Shown: one piece after another, positions 17,703 through 25,870 of the stretch
Layout: the number at the start of each line of letters is the position of its first letter
Position numbering within the stretch: position 1 is the first letter of the stretch
NCBI GenBank assembly: GCA_019323515.1
Contig: JAHWHG010000002.1
Coordinates: 18,363-82,362 of the forward strand
From: Candidatus Woesearchaeota archaeon
GTDB taxonomy: Archaea; Nanobdellota; Nanobdellia; Woesearchaeales; JAHWHD01
Length of the DNA: 64,000 bases
Reading direction: 5' to 3'
The notes under the pieces: generated by a model
What the model saw: only the letters and a program-made list of their open reading frames with translations
The model's database searches: none
What the model was told of the DNA's origin: nothing
Program-made: the position numbers and the translations under genes

Positions 17703-18278
17703 TTAAACATTTCTATACTTTTTAGATACTGCATTTTTGATATACATGATAATGGTAGCGAATACTGAGCCAGCAGTATTATTTATAAGGTCCCAGGATG
17801 AGTTTGCCCATTCTCCGAAGTCGCCTGCTCCAAAGCCAAGGACTCCCAGGCCTTCACCGACTGTTGAGTAGCCGATGTATTCAATCATCTCAATCACTGC
17901 GCCAGCTCCTATAGTAATCAGTATTGTATAAAGGTAAAGGTTAAAGCCTTTGAAGCTGCTCTTAAGTACGTGGTGTATGAGCAGGGAGAAAGCAAATGCT
18001 CCGTAGAAGTGCATTATATGATCAAATGGAATACCTAAGTAGAAGTTTCCGTACAGTTTAAGATGATGAAGCATTATAGCAGTGACTGCTATTATTATAG
18101 TTGTTTTAGGAAATTTCCATCTTTTATATTGTATAAGAAGTGTTCCGAACATCAGAGCAGTCATTAATTTGTCAAAGATAAGTTCTTTATTGCTTCCAGT
18201 TGCTTCCTGCACTGTTGCAAACAGGAAATAGATGATAAATGCTATCAAGATAAGCTTAATCAATGATATTTTTGCCAT
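17703..18278 (-). CDS. DUF2238/YjdF-like membrane protein
   Basis: 191 aa, about five membrane helices. Conserved polar positions typical of the family are present: HHLKLYGNFYLGIPFDHIMHFYGAF, VIEMIEYIGYS and WANSSWDLINNTAGS. Function unknown. It lies 51 bp upstream of the surface protein gene on the same strand. Confidence 0.65.
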   Translation of the reverse strand: MAKISLIKLILIAFIIYFLFATVQEATGSNKELIFDKLMTALMFGTLLIQYKRWKFPKTTIIIAVTAIMLHHLKLYGNFYLGIPFDHIMHFYGAFAFSLLIHHVLKSSFKGFNLYLYTILITIGAGAVIEMIEYIGYSTVGEGLGVLGFGAGDFGEWANSSWDLINNTAGSVFATIIMYIKNAVSKKYRNV

Positions 18279-18354
18279 AATTTGATTATTATCTGATTTT
18301 AATTATAATGATTAATATCCTTTAAAATAGAGGTTGTACTTGATAATAGACAGT

Positions 18355-19347
18355 TTATTCAGCAAGAAATATATTGTTCTTGTCCTCAAGAATCTTTACC
18401 TTCTGCATCTGGCCAGGCTTTTTAGTGCAGTTGTTTATTGAGATGCACCTGTTTCCAGCGACACCTATCATCTGGCCATTGATCCAGCCAGGGCATTTTA
18501 CAAGAGCATTCACCTTGTCACCTTTCTTAAACTGAGATGGAAGGCGTTGGCATTTCTTTATGTTCATGTTCTGCCGTGTAAGAATCAAGTCAACCTTAAA
18601 CTCCTTTTCCCATTTCTTTAGCTGGTCATAGAATTTCCAATAAGTAAGCTCTTTAGCACCTTTTATCTTTCTGCTATATTTGTATGTCTCGTACTTCTGT
18701 ATGCCGAGTCTTACATTCAGCTCTTTAGCAAGCTTGATTATGTCAATAATGTCTTTATCGTTGATCTTTGGCATCCAGACTGGTGTTAAAAAGAGTTCAA
18801 TCTTTTGCTTTGAAATGTACTTGCAAAGCTCTATTATCTTACTGACATCATATGAAGGTACTCCTGCAAGTTTTTTTCCGAGTTCCTTGTCTAGAGTGTG
18901 AATAGAAAGGTTGATCCTTCCAAGTCCTGCTTTGATAAGCTTGTCAATCATTTCTTTTGTCAGGAAAGAGGCGTTTGTCTGCATTGAGATAAAGTGGATG
19001 CCTTTAATCTTGTTAAGTTTCTTTACAAGTTCAATCAAATCAGGGTATAATGTAGTTTCTCCAACTGAGTCAATGTTTGCCTCAACAGAGCAGCCTTGTT
19101 CATTCTTATAGTCAACAACTTCCTTTACCCATTCAATAAGATAGGAAAGGTCTATATTATAGTCAGCCTGGTGCCTTTTTGAGCATTTACCTGAGTCAGT
19201 TGAGCAGAAAGGACAGCAGAGGTTGCAGATTGATGTTGGCCGGATCTGGATTAGATTAGTGCCTCTGTCTATAATCCCGAATGCAATACAGCCTATCAAT
19301 GGAATACCAGATTCTTTTGTTATGTTGATAAGGGTTTTATTTTTCAA
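18355..19347 (-). CDS. Radical SAM protein
   Basis: 330 aa. The iron-sulfur motif CNLCCPFC (C-x3-C-x2-C) lies at about residue 40, followed by the SAM-binding features of the family (SVGETTLYPDLIELV, ISMQTNASFL, GLGRINLSIHTLD). The C-terminal extension has more cysteines (KCQRLPSQF, CPGWINGQMIG, CISINNCTKKPG), possibly a second cluster or a TRAM-like end. Substrate unknown. Its start overlaps the end of the GT2 gene 19337-20041 by 11 bp, suggesting coupled expression and a role in surface sugar or protein modification. Confidence 0.85.
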   Translation of the reverse strand: MKNKTLINITKESGIPLIGCIAFGIIDRGTNLIQIRPTSICNLCCPFCSTDSGKCSKRHQADYNIDLSYLIEWVKEVVDYKNEQGCSVEANIDSVGETTLYPDLIELVKKLNKIKGIHFISMQTNASFLTKEMIDKLIKAGLGRINLSIHTLDKELGKKLAGVPSYDVSKIIELCKYISKQKIELFLTPVWMPKINDKDIIDIIKLAKELNVRLGIQKYETYKYSRKIKGAKELTYWKFYDQLKKWEKEFKVDLILTRQNMNIKKCQRLPSQFKKGDKVNALVKCPGWINGQMIGVAGNRCISINNCTKKPGQMQKVKILEDKNNIFLAE

Positions 19348-20041
19348 TTTTCTTCCAGTCCATTCCTTTTACAAGGTGTTTGCATTTAAGGGAGCAGTCT
19401 GCGTATATATTGAAGCCTTTTTGGTAGCAATCTTTACAGAAGAACATGTCGTCAAAGACCACTTTATCAGGTTCATAACGAAACTCAATCTCTTTTAGTA
19501 TATCCCTGTGGATGAGAATACAGCCAACTCCGCAAGCTCCTACTTGAATTAATTTATCATTCTCAACCTCTTCTTCATCATACTGCCTTACTGAACTTCC
19601 CTTTACTATTGCGTATAAAAGCGGTTTAATAAGGGTTATGCCTGGTGCGTTTGTTACATTATATTCTTTGTAATATACTCCGGAAATAATCTTTTTATTA
19701 TGTCTAAGCATACTTTCAATAATATCTTCAGGAGGTATGATGTCCTGTTCAAGTGAGAAGAAGTAGTCATAGTTGTCTTCTAAAGCCTTTTTCCTAATCA
19801 TGTTCCTTGCCTTTACAATCCTGTCTCTGGCTTTTCCTGTGTAAGGAATCTTTCTTAGGATAATGTGTCTATTTATGATCTTTAACTTTTCCTTTAGAAT
19901 GTTGAAATAGTCTTCAGTCTCTGAGTTGTCTACTATCATTATGTCAAAGTCTGAATAAGTCAGCTTTTTAAGGCCTTCAATGTACTCGTCAATGCAGTAT
20001 GCCTTGTGGTTTGAGGTAGGACAACCTAGTAAGATTCTCAT
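19337..20041 (-). CDS. GT-A fold glycosyltransferase (family 2-like)
   Basis: 234 aa. It begins MRILLGCPTSNHKAYCIDEY, with the nucleotide-sugar binding region IMIVDNSETEDY, then GKARDRIVKARNMIR and an acidic metal-site stretch FFSLEQDIIPP. It is a close paralog of the gene at 23753-24475, which shares nearly every block. The two genes flank the S-layer gene on the same strand. This suggests, by context only, a role in S-layer or surface glycosylation. Confidence 0.75.
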   Translation of the reverse strand: MRILLGCPTSNHKAYCIDEYIEGLKKLTYSDFDIMIVDNSETEDYFNILKEKLKIINRHIILRKIPYTGKARDRIVKARNMIRKKALEDNYDYFFSLEQDIIPPEDIIESMLRHNKKIISGVYYKEYNVTNAPGITLIKPLLYAIVKGSSVRQYDEEEVENDKLIQVGACGVGCILIHRDILKEIEFRYEPDKVVFDDMFFCKDCYQKGFNIYADCSLKCKHLVKGMDWKKIEK

Positions 20042-20127
20042 AGTCCTAGAAATAGCTTAAGTGTATAAAAAGTTTGTGTTATATAAGAGAAGAAAAAAGA
20101 AAAAAAAAGAAAAAAAGCTTTTTAGGC

Positions 20128-22566
20128 TTATTCTGTAGGTATACTTGCAGACACTTTGTCTAGGCTTGTTACAGACAAGCTGATCTCGTCAGAAGCTTTG
20201 CTGAACACTGACTCATGCTTAGCATAGTTAGCTAAGTACTGTGCAGCAGCTCTTGTGTCAAGACCGCTATAACCTGCTACTAGTAGAGCAACTTTTCCGT
20301 TGTTATCGAACAACTTAATCATTGCTTTACCTTCTTCAAAGCCTTCTGTACAATCTGCAGGGTTACCCATTACTTCAGCAGCTTTGCTGTTTACGCAAGG
20401 TCCACCAACTAAGATCAAGTTCTGAGCTGTAGCTGGTAGTTCGCTAGCAAAGATAACTGCTCCTGTATCGATTCTTACTGGAACAGCTGTTTCTCCTGCA
20501 GCTCCAACAGATACTTCTGCGCTTGTAGGTGCAAGGAACACATTACCGTACCTTTGTTCAGATACAGTTTCCAATACGATGGATTGTCTTGGATCATCGT
20601 CATCGAATGAGACTAATGTTCCCCATTCAGTAGCCTGGTACTTTGTGTCATCGTCGTCATCATTTTCAGCTAAAGCTGTTGATGTATACCATGTAGCGTA
20701 GGTACCTTGTGCAGTGAACCAGTGTGTTGATGAGAACTGAAGTTCGTCATCTGCTGTGTCTCTTTCAAGTCTCATCATGATGTCGTAGTGGTTGTCTTCG
20801 TCGTCTGGTTCTCTGAATGTCACGTTAACTTCAGTCTGTGCAACTCCGTTCAGTGTTGCTCCTGAGCCGGTAACAGCTTGAAGTATATAAACATTCTCTG
20901 TTTCTGCTGCGTTTTCCAATTGGAGGTTGTATGGAACAATGTTTCCAGATGTATCCAATCCAATTGTTATTGTACCTATTGTTCCTAAGTCAACATTAAT
21001 GTAGCTCCCTGTGTCTGACATGTTTGAGCTGAACATGGAATCGAAGCTGTCTTCGTAATCCTTGCCAGTGTTAACATCCCTTAACTTTGTCTTGTTGTTT
21101 GTTGAGTCAATGTCTGTAATTTCCATGACATGAGGTACTTCTCCGCTGTCAACTACAAACAAGAATGTTCCTTCACAGTCGTCATATGTTGTTTTTCCAG
21201 TGTTACAGTCTACTGATGTGCTGTCTTCCATTAAGAAGAACTTCTCATCAGTATCTTTTCCCATGTAGATGTTATCAGAGTCGTCTAACTTAAATGGAAT
21301 CTCGATTTCAACACCATCAGCGTTAGTGAACTTAAGTTCTGCTGCATCTCCACTTGCAGTGAATGAAATCTCTCCCTTGTCTACAGCAACTTCACTGGCA
21401 AAGTCAAACTTGAATCCACCGAAAACAGGGTCTACCCAATTTTCACCAGGCTTTAGCCAGACTTCGTCATCAAGTTCAAATGTGATGTTGAATCCTTCCC
21501 ATAATTCAGGTGTACCAGTTGTGTCAACAATAAAGTTAACTTCTGATCCATCAACATCTGCTCCGCCTTGCTCAACTTCTTGTCCTTCCTGAAGAACAAG
21601 CTCTGTAGCTCCAACGTTTACTTCACAGACGTCTGTGTCTTGTGTAGCTGTGTGGATAGCTTTAGCATCTGTAACTCCTATTTCAACACCGTTAACTGTT
21701 TCAGTGGAGTCTACATCTACCCAAACTGTTGTTCCATCAACATTTACACCACATGCATCTTCGTTCTCAGAAACGTCTACAACATAGATCTCGTGTTCAA
21801 CACCAGCAAGTGTTCTTGTGATCTTAACATCCTGTGTCAGCCACATAACAGTTTCACCAGCTAGCAATGTCAACTTGTTTAATGTTGCACCGCTGAATGA
21901 TGCGTCTGTTATTGTATACACCTGCCCCATTATCTCTATCTTTGTTGATTCAAGGTCATCAGCATAAGAATATGTTGATGATGAGCTATACTCAACAGCA
22001 GTGTCGAAGTCTAATCTATACCTGTACAATTCAGCATCTTCATTTAGCCAAAGATAGCTTCCTTGTTGGTCGTTGTTATTTTCATCAGCATCTAACAAAT
22101 ACATTGATGATGCGTTGAAAATTCGAATCTCTTGTGTGTATGTTGTGTCTTGTTTGTTGTCTCCTTCATTGTCCTCATAGGTTCCTTCTTTTAGTAAAGA
22201 AGGGAGTTGTCCATCGTCCAATGGAGTTTCCTGTACACTATACAAATAGTCTCCCCAGTTTAAACTATCGCCAGCTTTCTCTAGCTTGACACCTTCATCA
22301 ATGGTAACTTCAGCACCACCAGTTCCAACTACTTTTTTAGTAGCGTACTGTAGGCTGCCAAAGATATCTGCTATTCCGATTGTATCCTCAGACTTTGCAG
22401 TATCTCCCAGTACCAATAGGCCGTCAAACTTGTCGTCCATTACATATGGCTTAGGGTAGTCGCTCAGCTTGTAATCTAAAGCTGCAGCTCCAAAGATTGT
22501 AGCTCCCAGCATTGTTGCTCCAACGCCTAATGCAACAATCTTCTTAAAAGCCTTTTTTACTTCCAT
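20128..22566 (-). CDS. S-layer protein
   Basis: 812 aa, acidic. The signal peptide is KKIVALGVGATMLGATIFGAAA with mature start LDYKLSDYPKPYVMDDKFDG. The N-terminal block DGLLVLGDTAKSEDTIGIADI and C-terminal block KLFDNNGKVALLVAGYSGLDTRAAAQYLANY are hallmarks of archaeal S-layer proteins with split N- and C-terminal domains, as in Methanococcus. The long middle contains many Asp/Glu/Thr-rich beta segments, paired Cys and EDD runs likely to bind cations. GGAGGTG lies 9 nt before the ATG. A hairpin sits in the leader (22619-22638). It is expected to be among the most abundant proteins of the cell. Confidence 0.92.
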   Translation of the reverse strand: MEVKKAFKKIVALGVGATMLGATIFGAAALDYKLSDYPKPYVMDDKFDGLLVLGDTAKSEDTIGIADIFGSLQYATKKVVGTGGAEVTIDEGVKLEKAGDSLNWGDYLYSVQETPLDDGQLPSLLKEGTYEDNEGDNKQDTTYTQEIRIFNASSMYLLDADENNNDQQGSYLWLNEDAELYRYRLDFDTAVEYSSSSTYSYADDLESTKIEIMGQVYTITDASFSGATLNKLTLLAGETVMWLTQDVKITRTLAGVEHEIYVVDVSENEDACGVNVDGTTVWVDVDSTETVNGVEIGVTDAKAIHTATQDTDVCEVNVGATELVLQEGQEVEQGGADVDGSEVNFIVDTTGTPELWEGFNITFELDDEVWLKPGENWVDPVFGGFKFDFASEVAVDKGEISFTASGDAAELKFTNADGVEIEIPFKLDDSDNIYMGKDTDEKFFLMEDSTSVDCNTGKTTYDDCEGTFLFVVDSGEVPHVMEITDIDSTNNKTKLRDVNTGKDYEDSFDSMFSSNMSDTGSYINVDLGTIGTITIGLDTSGNIVPYNLQLENAAETENVYILQAVTGSGATLNGVAQTEVNVTFREPDDEDNHYDIMMRLERDTADDELQFSSTHWFTAQGTYATWYTSTALAENDDDDDTKYQATEWGTLVSFDDDDPRQSIVLETVSEQRYGNVFLAPTSAEVSVGAAGETAVPVRIDTGAVIFASELPATAQNLILVGGPCVNSKAAEVMGNPADCTEGFEEGKAMIKLFDNNGKVALLVAGYSGLDTRAAAQYLANYAKHESVFSKASDEISLSVTSLDKVSASIPTE

Positions 22567-22618
22567 TATCTAAACACCTCCGTGTTTTCTTTTTTGGGCT
22601 ATTATGCTTTTTGCATTT

Positions 22619-22638
22619 ATGTTGTCTTATGACAACAT
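22619..22638 (-). promoter_or_regulatory. Hairpin in the S-layer mRNA leader
   Basis: Perfect 8-bp inverted repeat ATGTTGTC / GACAACAT around a 4-nt loop, 53 bp before the S-layer start codon. A TATA-like CTTAAATAC (minus) near 22662-22670 would start transcription just upstream of it, so the hairpin would lie at or near the 5' end of the mRNA. There it could protect the transcript. Confidence 0.45.
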
Positions 22639-23044
22639 AGTGTTTTCCAGCAAATCTTGTATCCTGTATTTAAGTTTTTGTAACCACTAACCAAACATTA
22701 TTTTGTTGGTTCGTTGTCGTCGGTATTACTAGGATAATATCTGCTAGATTATGTAAACTATTTCAATTTTTGTTTATAAACTTTTCGCAAGAATATCGGG
22801 GGTGTTTCCGTCGGTATATGGCAAATGGCCTGTAGTGGCAGAATTTTGGGGTTTGAGTGCGTTGTTACTTGAGAATAGATAATGATGAAAAGGGGTGAAA
22901 AATAGGGTTTGTTTATAAATAAAAATGGCTTAATTTTTGTCGTATGTATATGAAAATAAATTGTTGTTTTGATGGAGTTTTTGGGTGTTTTCCAGGCTTG
23001 TTTTATTTGGAATAAATTGGTTTTATCGTCGGTAAGAATCAGTT
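22639..23044. other. Non-coding upstream region of the S-layer gene
   Basis: About 400 bp without a credible gene. It holds candidate minus-strand promoters (CTTAAATAC near 22665; AGTTTATAAAC near 22780) and three copies of a short (T/C)CGTCGGTA motif at 22717-22725, 22808-22816 and 23026-23034. It also has AT-rich sequence with a plus-strand TTTATAAATAAA near 22915 that leads to no recognisable gene. Confidence 0.45.
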
Positions 23045-23431
23045 TTATCCTTTTGGCTTTGGGGTAGGTCTTCCATAGTTGTTGACCCCTTCAATAAACT
23101 TCTTTGCGATTTCTATGAACTTATCATAGTCCTTTTTGACTAACTTTTTCAGTAAACATCTGCCTGCTTCAGGTGTTGATAGCTTAAAAGTAAGGTCTGT
23201 GAGCGGAGGATCAAGCATATAGCCAAGGTCGTTCCTTACAAGTTCGTCAATAAAGTACATGTTATAATCGCGACAGAGGTGTTCATGTTCAATGCCTTGG
23301 GCTTTTGCTTCTTTTATTGCGGATTCAATGCCTGAGTCCAGTGTGAAAGGTTCTAATGTGACTGCTCTAACTCCTTCTGAACGAACTGCAGATGCAAGCG
23401 CACAGTAGAATTGTGTTTCGTTGTATTTCAT
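23045..23431 (-). CDS. Hypothetical protein, 128 aa
   Basis: Unrecognised soluble protein beginning MKYNETQFYCALASAV, with FIDELVRNDLGYMLDPPLTDL in the middle and a Pro-rich tail. The open frame extends upstream through the tRNA-Leu gene to 23599, which cannot be coding, so I start at the ATG at 23431. It is 82 bp from the tRNA. Confidence 0.55.
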   Translation of the reverse strand: MKYNETQFYCALASAVRSEGVRAVTLEPFTLDSGIESAIKEAKAQGIEHEHLCRDYNMYFIDELVRNDLGYMLDPPLTDLTFKLSTPEAGRCLLKKLVKKDYDKFIEIAKKFIEGVNNYGRPTPKPKG

Positions 23432-23513
23432 GTTACGAGTAATTATGATTCGGTTTAAATTTATTATTGAAATGGATAATATAGAAATAATAGGAAAAGT
23501 GTAAAATAAAGAA

Positions 23514-23696
23514 TGCGGAGGTGAGGATTTGAACCCCAGTAGGCATTGCTCCAAGAAAGCAAAAAAGCGTTCTTGTCTAAGCCAACAGGTGTCTTCCAAT
23601 CATCAGCAAGAAGCTTCTTCACACCTTTTGCCGAATTGGCCTAAGCTTGGACTTCTGTTAAGAATCTGTCCCGTTTGACCGCTCCGGCACCTCCGC
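23514..23696 (-). tRNA. tRNA-Leu(UAG) with three introns
   Basis: Read on the minus strand from 23696. Acceptor stem GCGGAGG/CCTCCGC, discriminator A (23514); D stem CCG/CGG; T stem TGGGG/CCTCA with loop TTCAAAT. Three inserts separate four exons: 19 nt at 23647-23665 (position 30/31), 49 nt at 23591-23639 (37/38) and 31 nt at 23546-23576 (variable arm). The mature 84-nt product has anticodon stem ACAGG/CCTGT, loop CTTAGGA (anticodon TAG) and a long variable arm GGC-TTAGT-GCC, a normal class II tRNA-Leu. Each junction shows paired 3-nt bulges around a central helix of about 4 bp (GGAC/GTCC; CTTA/GAAG with one mismatch; GCTT/GAGC) and an inner helix (TTCT/AGAA; CAAT/ATTG; CAAGAA/TTCTTG). Confidence 0.88.
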
Positions 23697-23752
23697 ATAG
23701 AAGGTTAGTCTCTTAAATTTACATATAGTATAAAAAACTTACTGTTAATCTG

Positions 23753-24475
23753 CTATTGTTCAATATTATGCCAGCTGTTCTCTGCGCTTCTCCCTTTTAG
23801 CATATGCCTGCACTTTATAGATGTGTCACAGAATATCTTTTGTTTCAGCTCTTTCATGTCCAGAGAGAACCAGATATCGTCAAATGCCTTGTTCTCTGGG
23901 TTAAAGCGGAACTCAAACCTGTCAAGAAGATCCCTATGAATAAGCACGCACCCAAGACCGCATGCTCCAACCTCTATAACGCGTTCTTCCTCAACCTCAT
24001 CTGCATGCATCAATCTTATGTCTCCTGTCTCAGGATGCATCTCAAAAAGTACAGGATGGAGTGTGTTCTTCATATAGCCATGGGCAGGTTTTAGTATATA
24101 ATATACTCCAGATATTACCTTTTTATCATGCTTAAGAAGTCTTTGTATCGTGTCAGGGACAGGTATGACATCCTGTTCAAGCGAGAAGAAGTAATCGTAA
24201 TTGCCTGATATGGCTTTCTCTTTTATTTTGTTCCTTGCCTTTACAATCCTGTCACGTGCCTTTGGAGTGAAATCAATCTTCTCTATTATCACTTTTTTTG
24301 GAAAATCCTTAAACTTTTCCTTTAACAGGTTGAAGTAGCTGTCATCCTCAGAATTGTCAACTAATATTATATCAAAGTTAGAGTAATCCAGTTGCTTAAG
24401 ACCCTCAATATACTCATCAATACAATACAGTTTGTGCCTGGATGTTGGACATCCGACAAGAACTTTTGGTTGCAT
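23753..24475 (-). CDS. GT-A fold glycosyltransferase, paralog of 19337-20041
   Basis: 240 aa, colinear with the other GT2 gene: MQPKVLVGCPTSRHKLYCIDEY, IILVDNSEDDSY, FTPKARDRIVKARNKIK, FFSLEQDVIPVPDTI, GACGLGCVLIHRDLL and a conserved Cys/His C-terminus (CDTSIKCRHMLKG). Its stop region lies 57 bp from the tRNA-Leu start, and its ATG lies 1 bp after the L37e stop. Substrates are unknown. The recent duplication and the S-layer gene between the two copies suggest surface glycosylation. Confidence 0.75.
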   Translation of the reverse strand: MQPKVLVGCPTSRHKLYCIDEYIEGLKQLDYSNFDIILVDNSEDDSYFNLLKEKFKDFPKKVIIEKIDFTPKARDRIVKARNKIKEKAISGNYDYFFSLEQDVIPVPDTIQRLLKHDKKVISGVYYILKPAHGYMKNTLHPVLFEMHPETGDIRLMHADEVEEERVIEVGACGLGCVLIHRDLLDRFEFRFNPENKAFDDIWFSLDMKELKQKIFCDTSIKCRHMLKGRSAENSWHNIEQ

Positions 24476-24673
24476 TTACTTAACCAGTTTTTTCTTAAGA
24501 GCCTTGGACTTATTTTTTTTGTTCCAATTGTACTTTCTCATCTTGGAAGAGTCGCCATAGCCGCAGCTGCTGCACACCTTTTTCCTTACATGATATGTGT
24601 GCTTTCCGCATCTTCTGCAGCGGATATGCGTCTTACCTTTACTGTGTCTTCCTTTTGAGTATGTTCCTTTCAT
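24476..24673 (-). CDS. rpl37e: Large ribosomal subunit protein eL37
   Basis: 65-aa zinc-ribbon protein: KGTYSKGRHSKGKTHIRC, RRCGKHTYHVRKKVCSSCGYG (CxxC-x14-CxxC) and a Lys-rich C-terminus. It follows the LSm gene with one base between them, the usual archaeal LSm-L37e pair. Confidence 0.96.
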   Translation of the reverse strand: MKGTYSKGRHSKGKTHIRCRRCGKHTYHVRKKVCSSCGYGDSSKMRKYNWNKKNKSKALKKKLVK

Positions 24674-24674
24674 T

Positions 24675-24899
24675 TTATGCTGGTGAAATTATTGTGATTG
24701 TGTCTCCTCTTATGAACACAACTCCAAGTTTCCTCTTAATCTCCCCATTAATGATTTCGTCAGCTTGCTCAAGCACTACATTGATATGTATGTCAAATGC
24801 CTTAAGGTTTCCAATGTATTGCTTTTGGTTCTTAAGCTCTACTATTACTCTTTTATCTCTTGCTTTGTTTAAAGCGTCTAATGGTCTTGCAGTTTCCAT
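24675..24899 (-). CDS. lsm: LSm (Sm-like archaeal) RNA-binding protein
   Basis: 74-aa Sm fold protein that forms heptameric rings on U-rich RNA. Sm1 motif KRVIVELKNQKQYIGNLKAFDIHINVVLEQ and Sm2 motif LGVVFIRGDTITIISP. GGGGTG lies just upstream of the ATG and a TATA-like stretch (ATTTATATATACC, minus, 24948-24960) lies about 50 nt upstream, so it has a short leader. Divergent from S8e. Confidence 0.95.
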   Translation of the reverse strand: METARPLDALNKARDKRVIVELKNQKQYIGNLKAFDIHINVVLEQADEIINGEIKRKLGVVFIRGDTITIISPA

Positions 24900-24947
24900 T
24901 TATTTTGCACCCCACAAAAAAAACAATATTGCTACCAAAATTAGGAG

Positions 24948-24990
24948 GTATATATAAATGTTTCTGGTTTTGACCGACAATTTTATAAAT
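24948..24990. promoter_or_regulatory. Divergent promoters of LSm/L37e and S8e
   Basis: Minus-strand TATA ATTTATATATACC at 24948-24960 and plus-strand TATA TTTATAAAT at 24982-24990, 32 bp before the S8e ATG at 25014. Between them is ACCGACA, the reverse complement of the TGTCGGT-type motif seen at other strong promoters in this window. Confidence 0.55.
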
Positions 24991-25013
24991 AACTCCAAAA
25001 TCCTATGCTTAGA

Positions 25014-25394
25014 ATGGCTAAGAGCACAAGAAGAAGCAAGAGAAAAGTAACAGGTACAAAGTACAGGAAAGAGCGTAAGAAGCGTAAATATGAGAGAGCT
25101 GGCACTCCAATGCTAACAAAGCTAGGTGAGAGGGCTTTCAAAAGAGTGAGGACAATAGGCGATAACAGGAAGTCTAAGCTTATGGCTGCTGATTATGTGA
25201 ATCTTGCTGATCCTAAGACAAAGAAGATTATGAAGGTCAAAATCAAGACAGTAGTTGAGAATAAGGCGAACAGGCATTATGTAAGAAGGAACATCATTAC
25301 TAAAGGCGCTATTGTAGATACTGAGAAAGGCAAGGCAAGGATAACGTCAAGGCCTGGACAGGACGGACTGATGAATGCTGTTCTTGTAAAATGA
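25014..25394 (+). CDS. rps8e: Small ribosomal subunit protein eS8
   Basis: 126 aa: AKSTRRSKRKVTGTKYRKERKKRKYERAG at the N-terminus, the RTIGDNRKSKLMAADYVNL core, and the C-terminal ITKGAIVDTEKGKARITSRPGQDG block of S8e. An ATG three codons upstream (25005) is also possible; I prefer MAKST because it matches the family start. It overlaps the next small gene by 4 bp (ATGA). Confidence 0.96.
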   Translation: MAKSTRRSKRKVTGTKYRKERKKRKYERAGTPMLTKLGERAFKRVRTIGDNRKSKLMAADYVNLADPKTKKIMKVKIKTVVENKANRHYVRRNIITKGAIVDTEKGKARITSRPGQDGLMNAVLVK

Positions 25395-25588
25395 GTTCTG
25401 TAGATTTTAAGGTTGAGATTAAGTTTAAAGAGCTTGCACACATTGCTATGAGCCAGGGGTATAGCCATGCTGATAAGACGTTCCTTATGTATGAGATAGG
25501 TGAGGTTGAGAGGGACTTTTCAGATGGTTCTGTTGATCATGATGATGTTAACTCATTCTATAACATGATTATTGACAATTACACGTAA
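25391..25588 (+). CDS. Small hypothetical protein, 65 aa
   Basis: Unrecognised, acidic. It is translationally coupled to S8e through an ATGA overlap, which supports its being real. No motif or membrane segment. Confidence 0.6.
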   Translation: MSSVDFKVEIKFKELAHIAMSQGYSHADKTFLMYEIGEVERDFSDGSVDHDDVNSFYNMIIDNYT

Positions 25589-25621
25589 AATATTTAAACA
25601 CTGAATTTTTTTGAATCAATC

Positions 25622-25837
25622 ATGAGGGACTTTCATAGTTATATCGGAGAATATAGGTCTATCTTGATGGGACTTTTTACTGAAAAGCATAATAGGAGAT
25701 TTTCTTACCTGAAAAGATACTCTAGCTTGGCAATTCGTCTAACCCAAGCTGCAGGATATGAAGCAGCTAAGGTAGTCGGTCCTTTTGGAAGTGCTTTTGA
25801 TGTGCCTTTAGGCGAACTTGAGGCAAAGCTTGAGTAA
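25622..25837 (+). CDS. Small hypothetical protein, 71 aa
   Basis: Unrecognised. Basic N-terminal half and an Ala-rich helix (IRLTQAAGYEAAKVVG). A TATA-like AATATTTAAACAC at 25589-25600 precedes the ATG by about 26 nt, consistent with its own leaderless transcript. Confidence 0.5.
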   Translation: MRDFHSYIGEYRSILMGLFTEKHNRRFSYLKRYSSLAIRLTQAAGYEAAKVVGPFGSAFDVPLGELEAKLE

Positions 25838-25870
25838 ACTTTAAATGTCTTTTATGTTATTTCTGTTTTT

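Noticed and set aside
23432..23599. N-terminal extension of the 23045 gene to 23599
   Set aside because: It would read through the tRNA-Leu 3' half. An ATG at 23431 is available and gives a sensible protein.
23514..23696. Reading the tRNA as a tRNA-Lys or tRNA-Arg without introns at 30/31
   Set aside because: The alternative anticodon stems fail to pair. Only the three-intron model gives all stems, and discriminator A with the long variable arm fits Leu.
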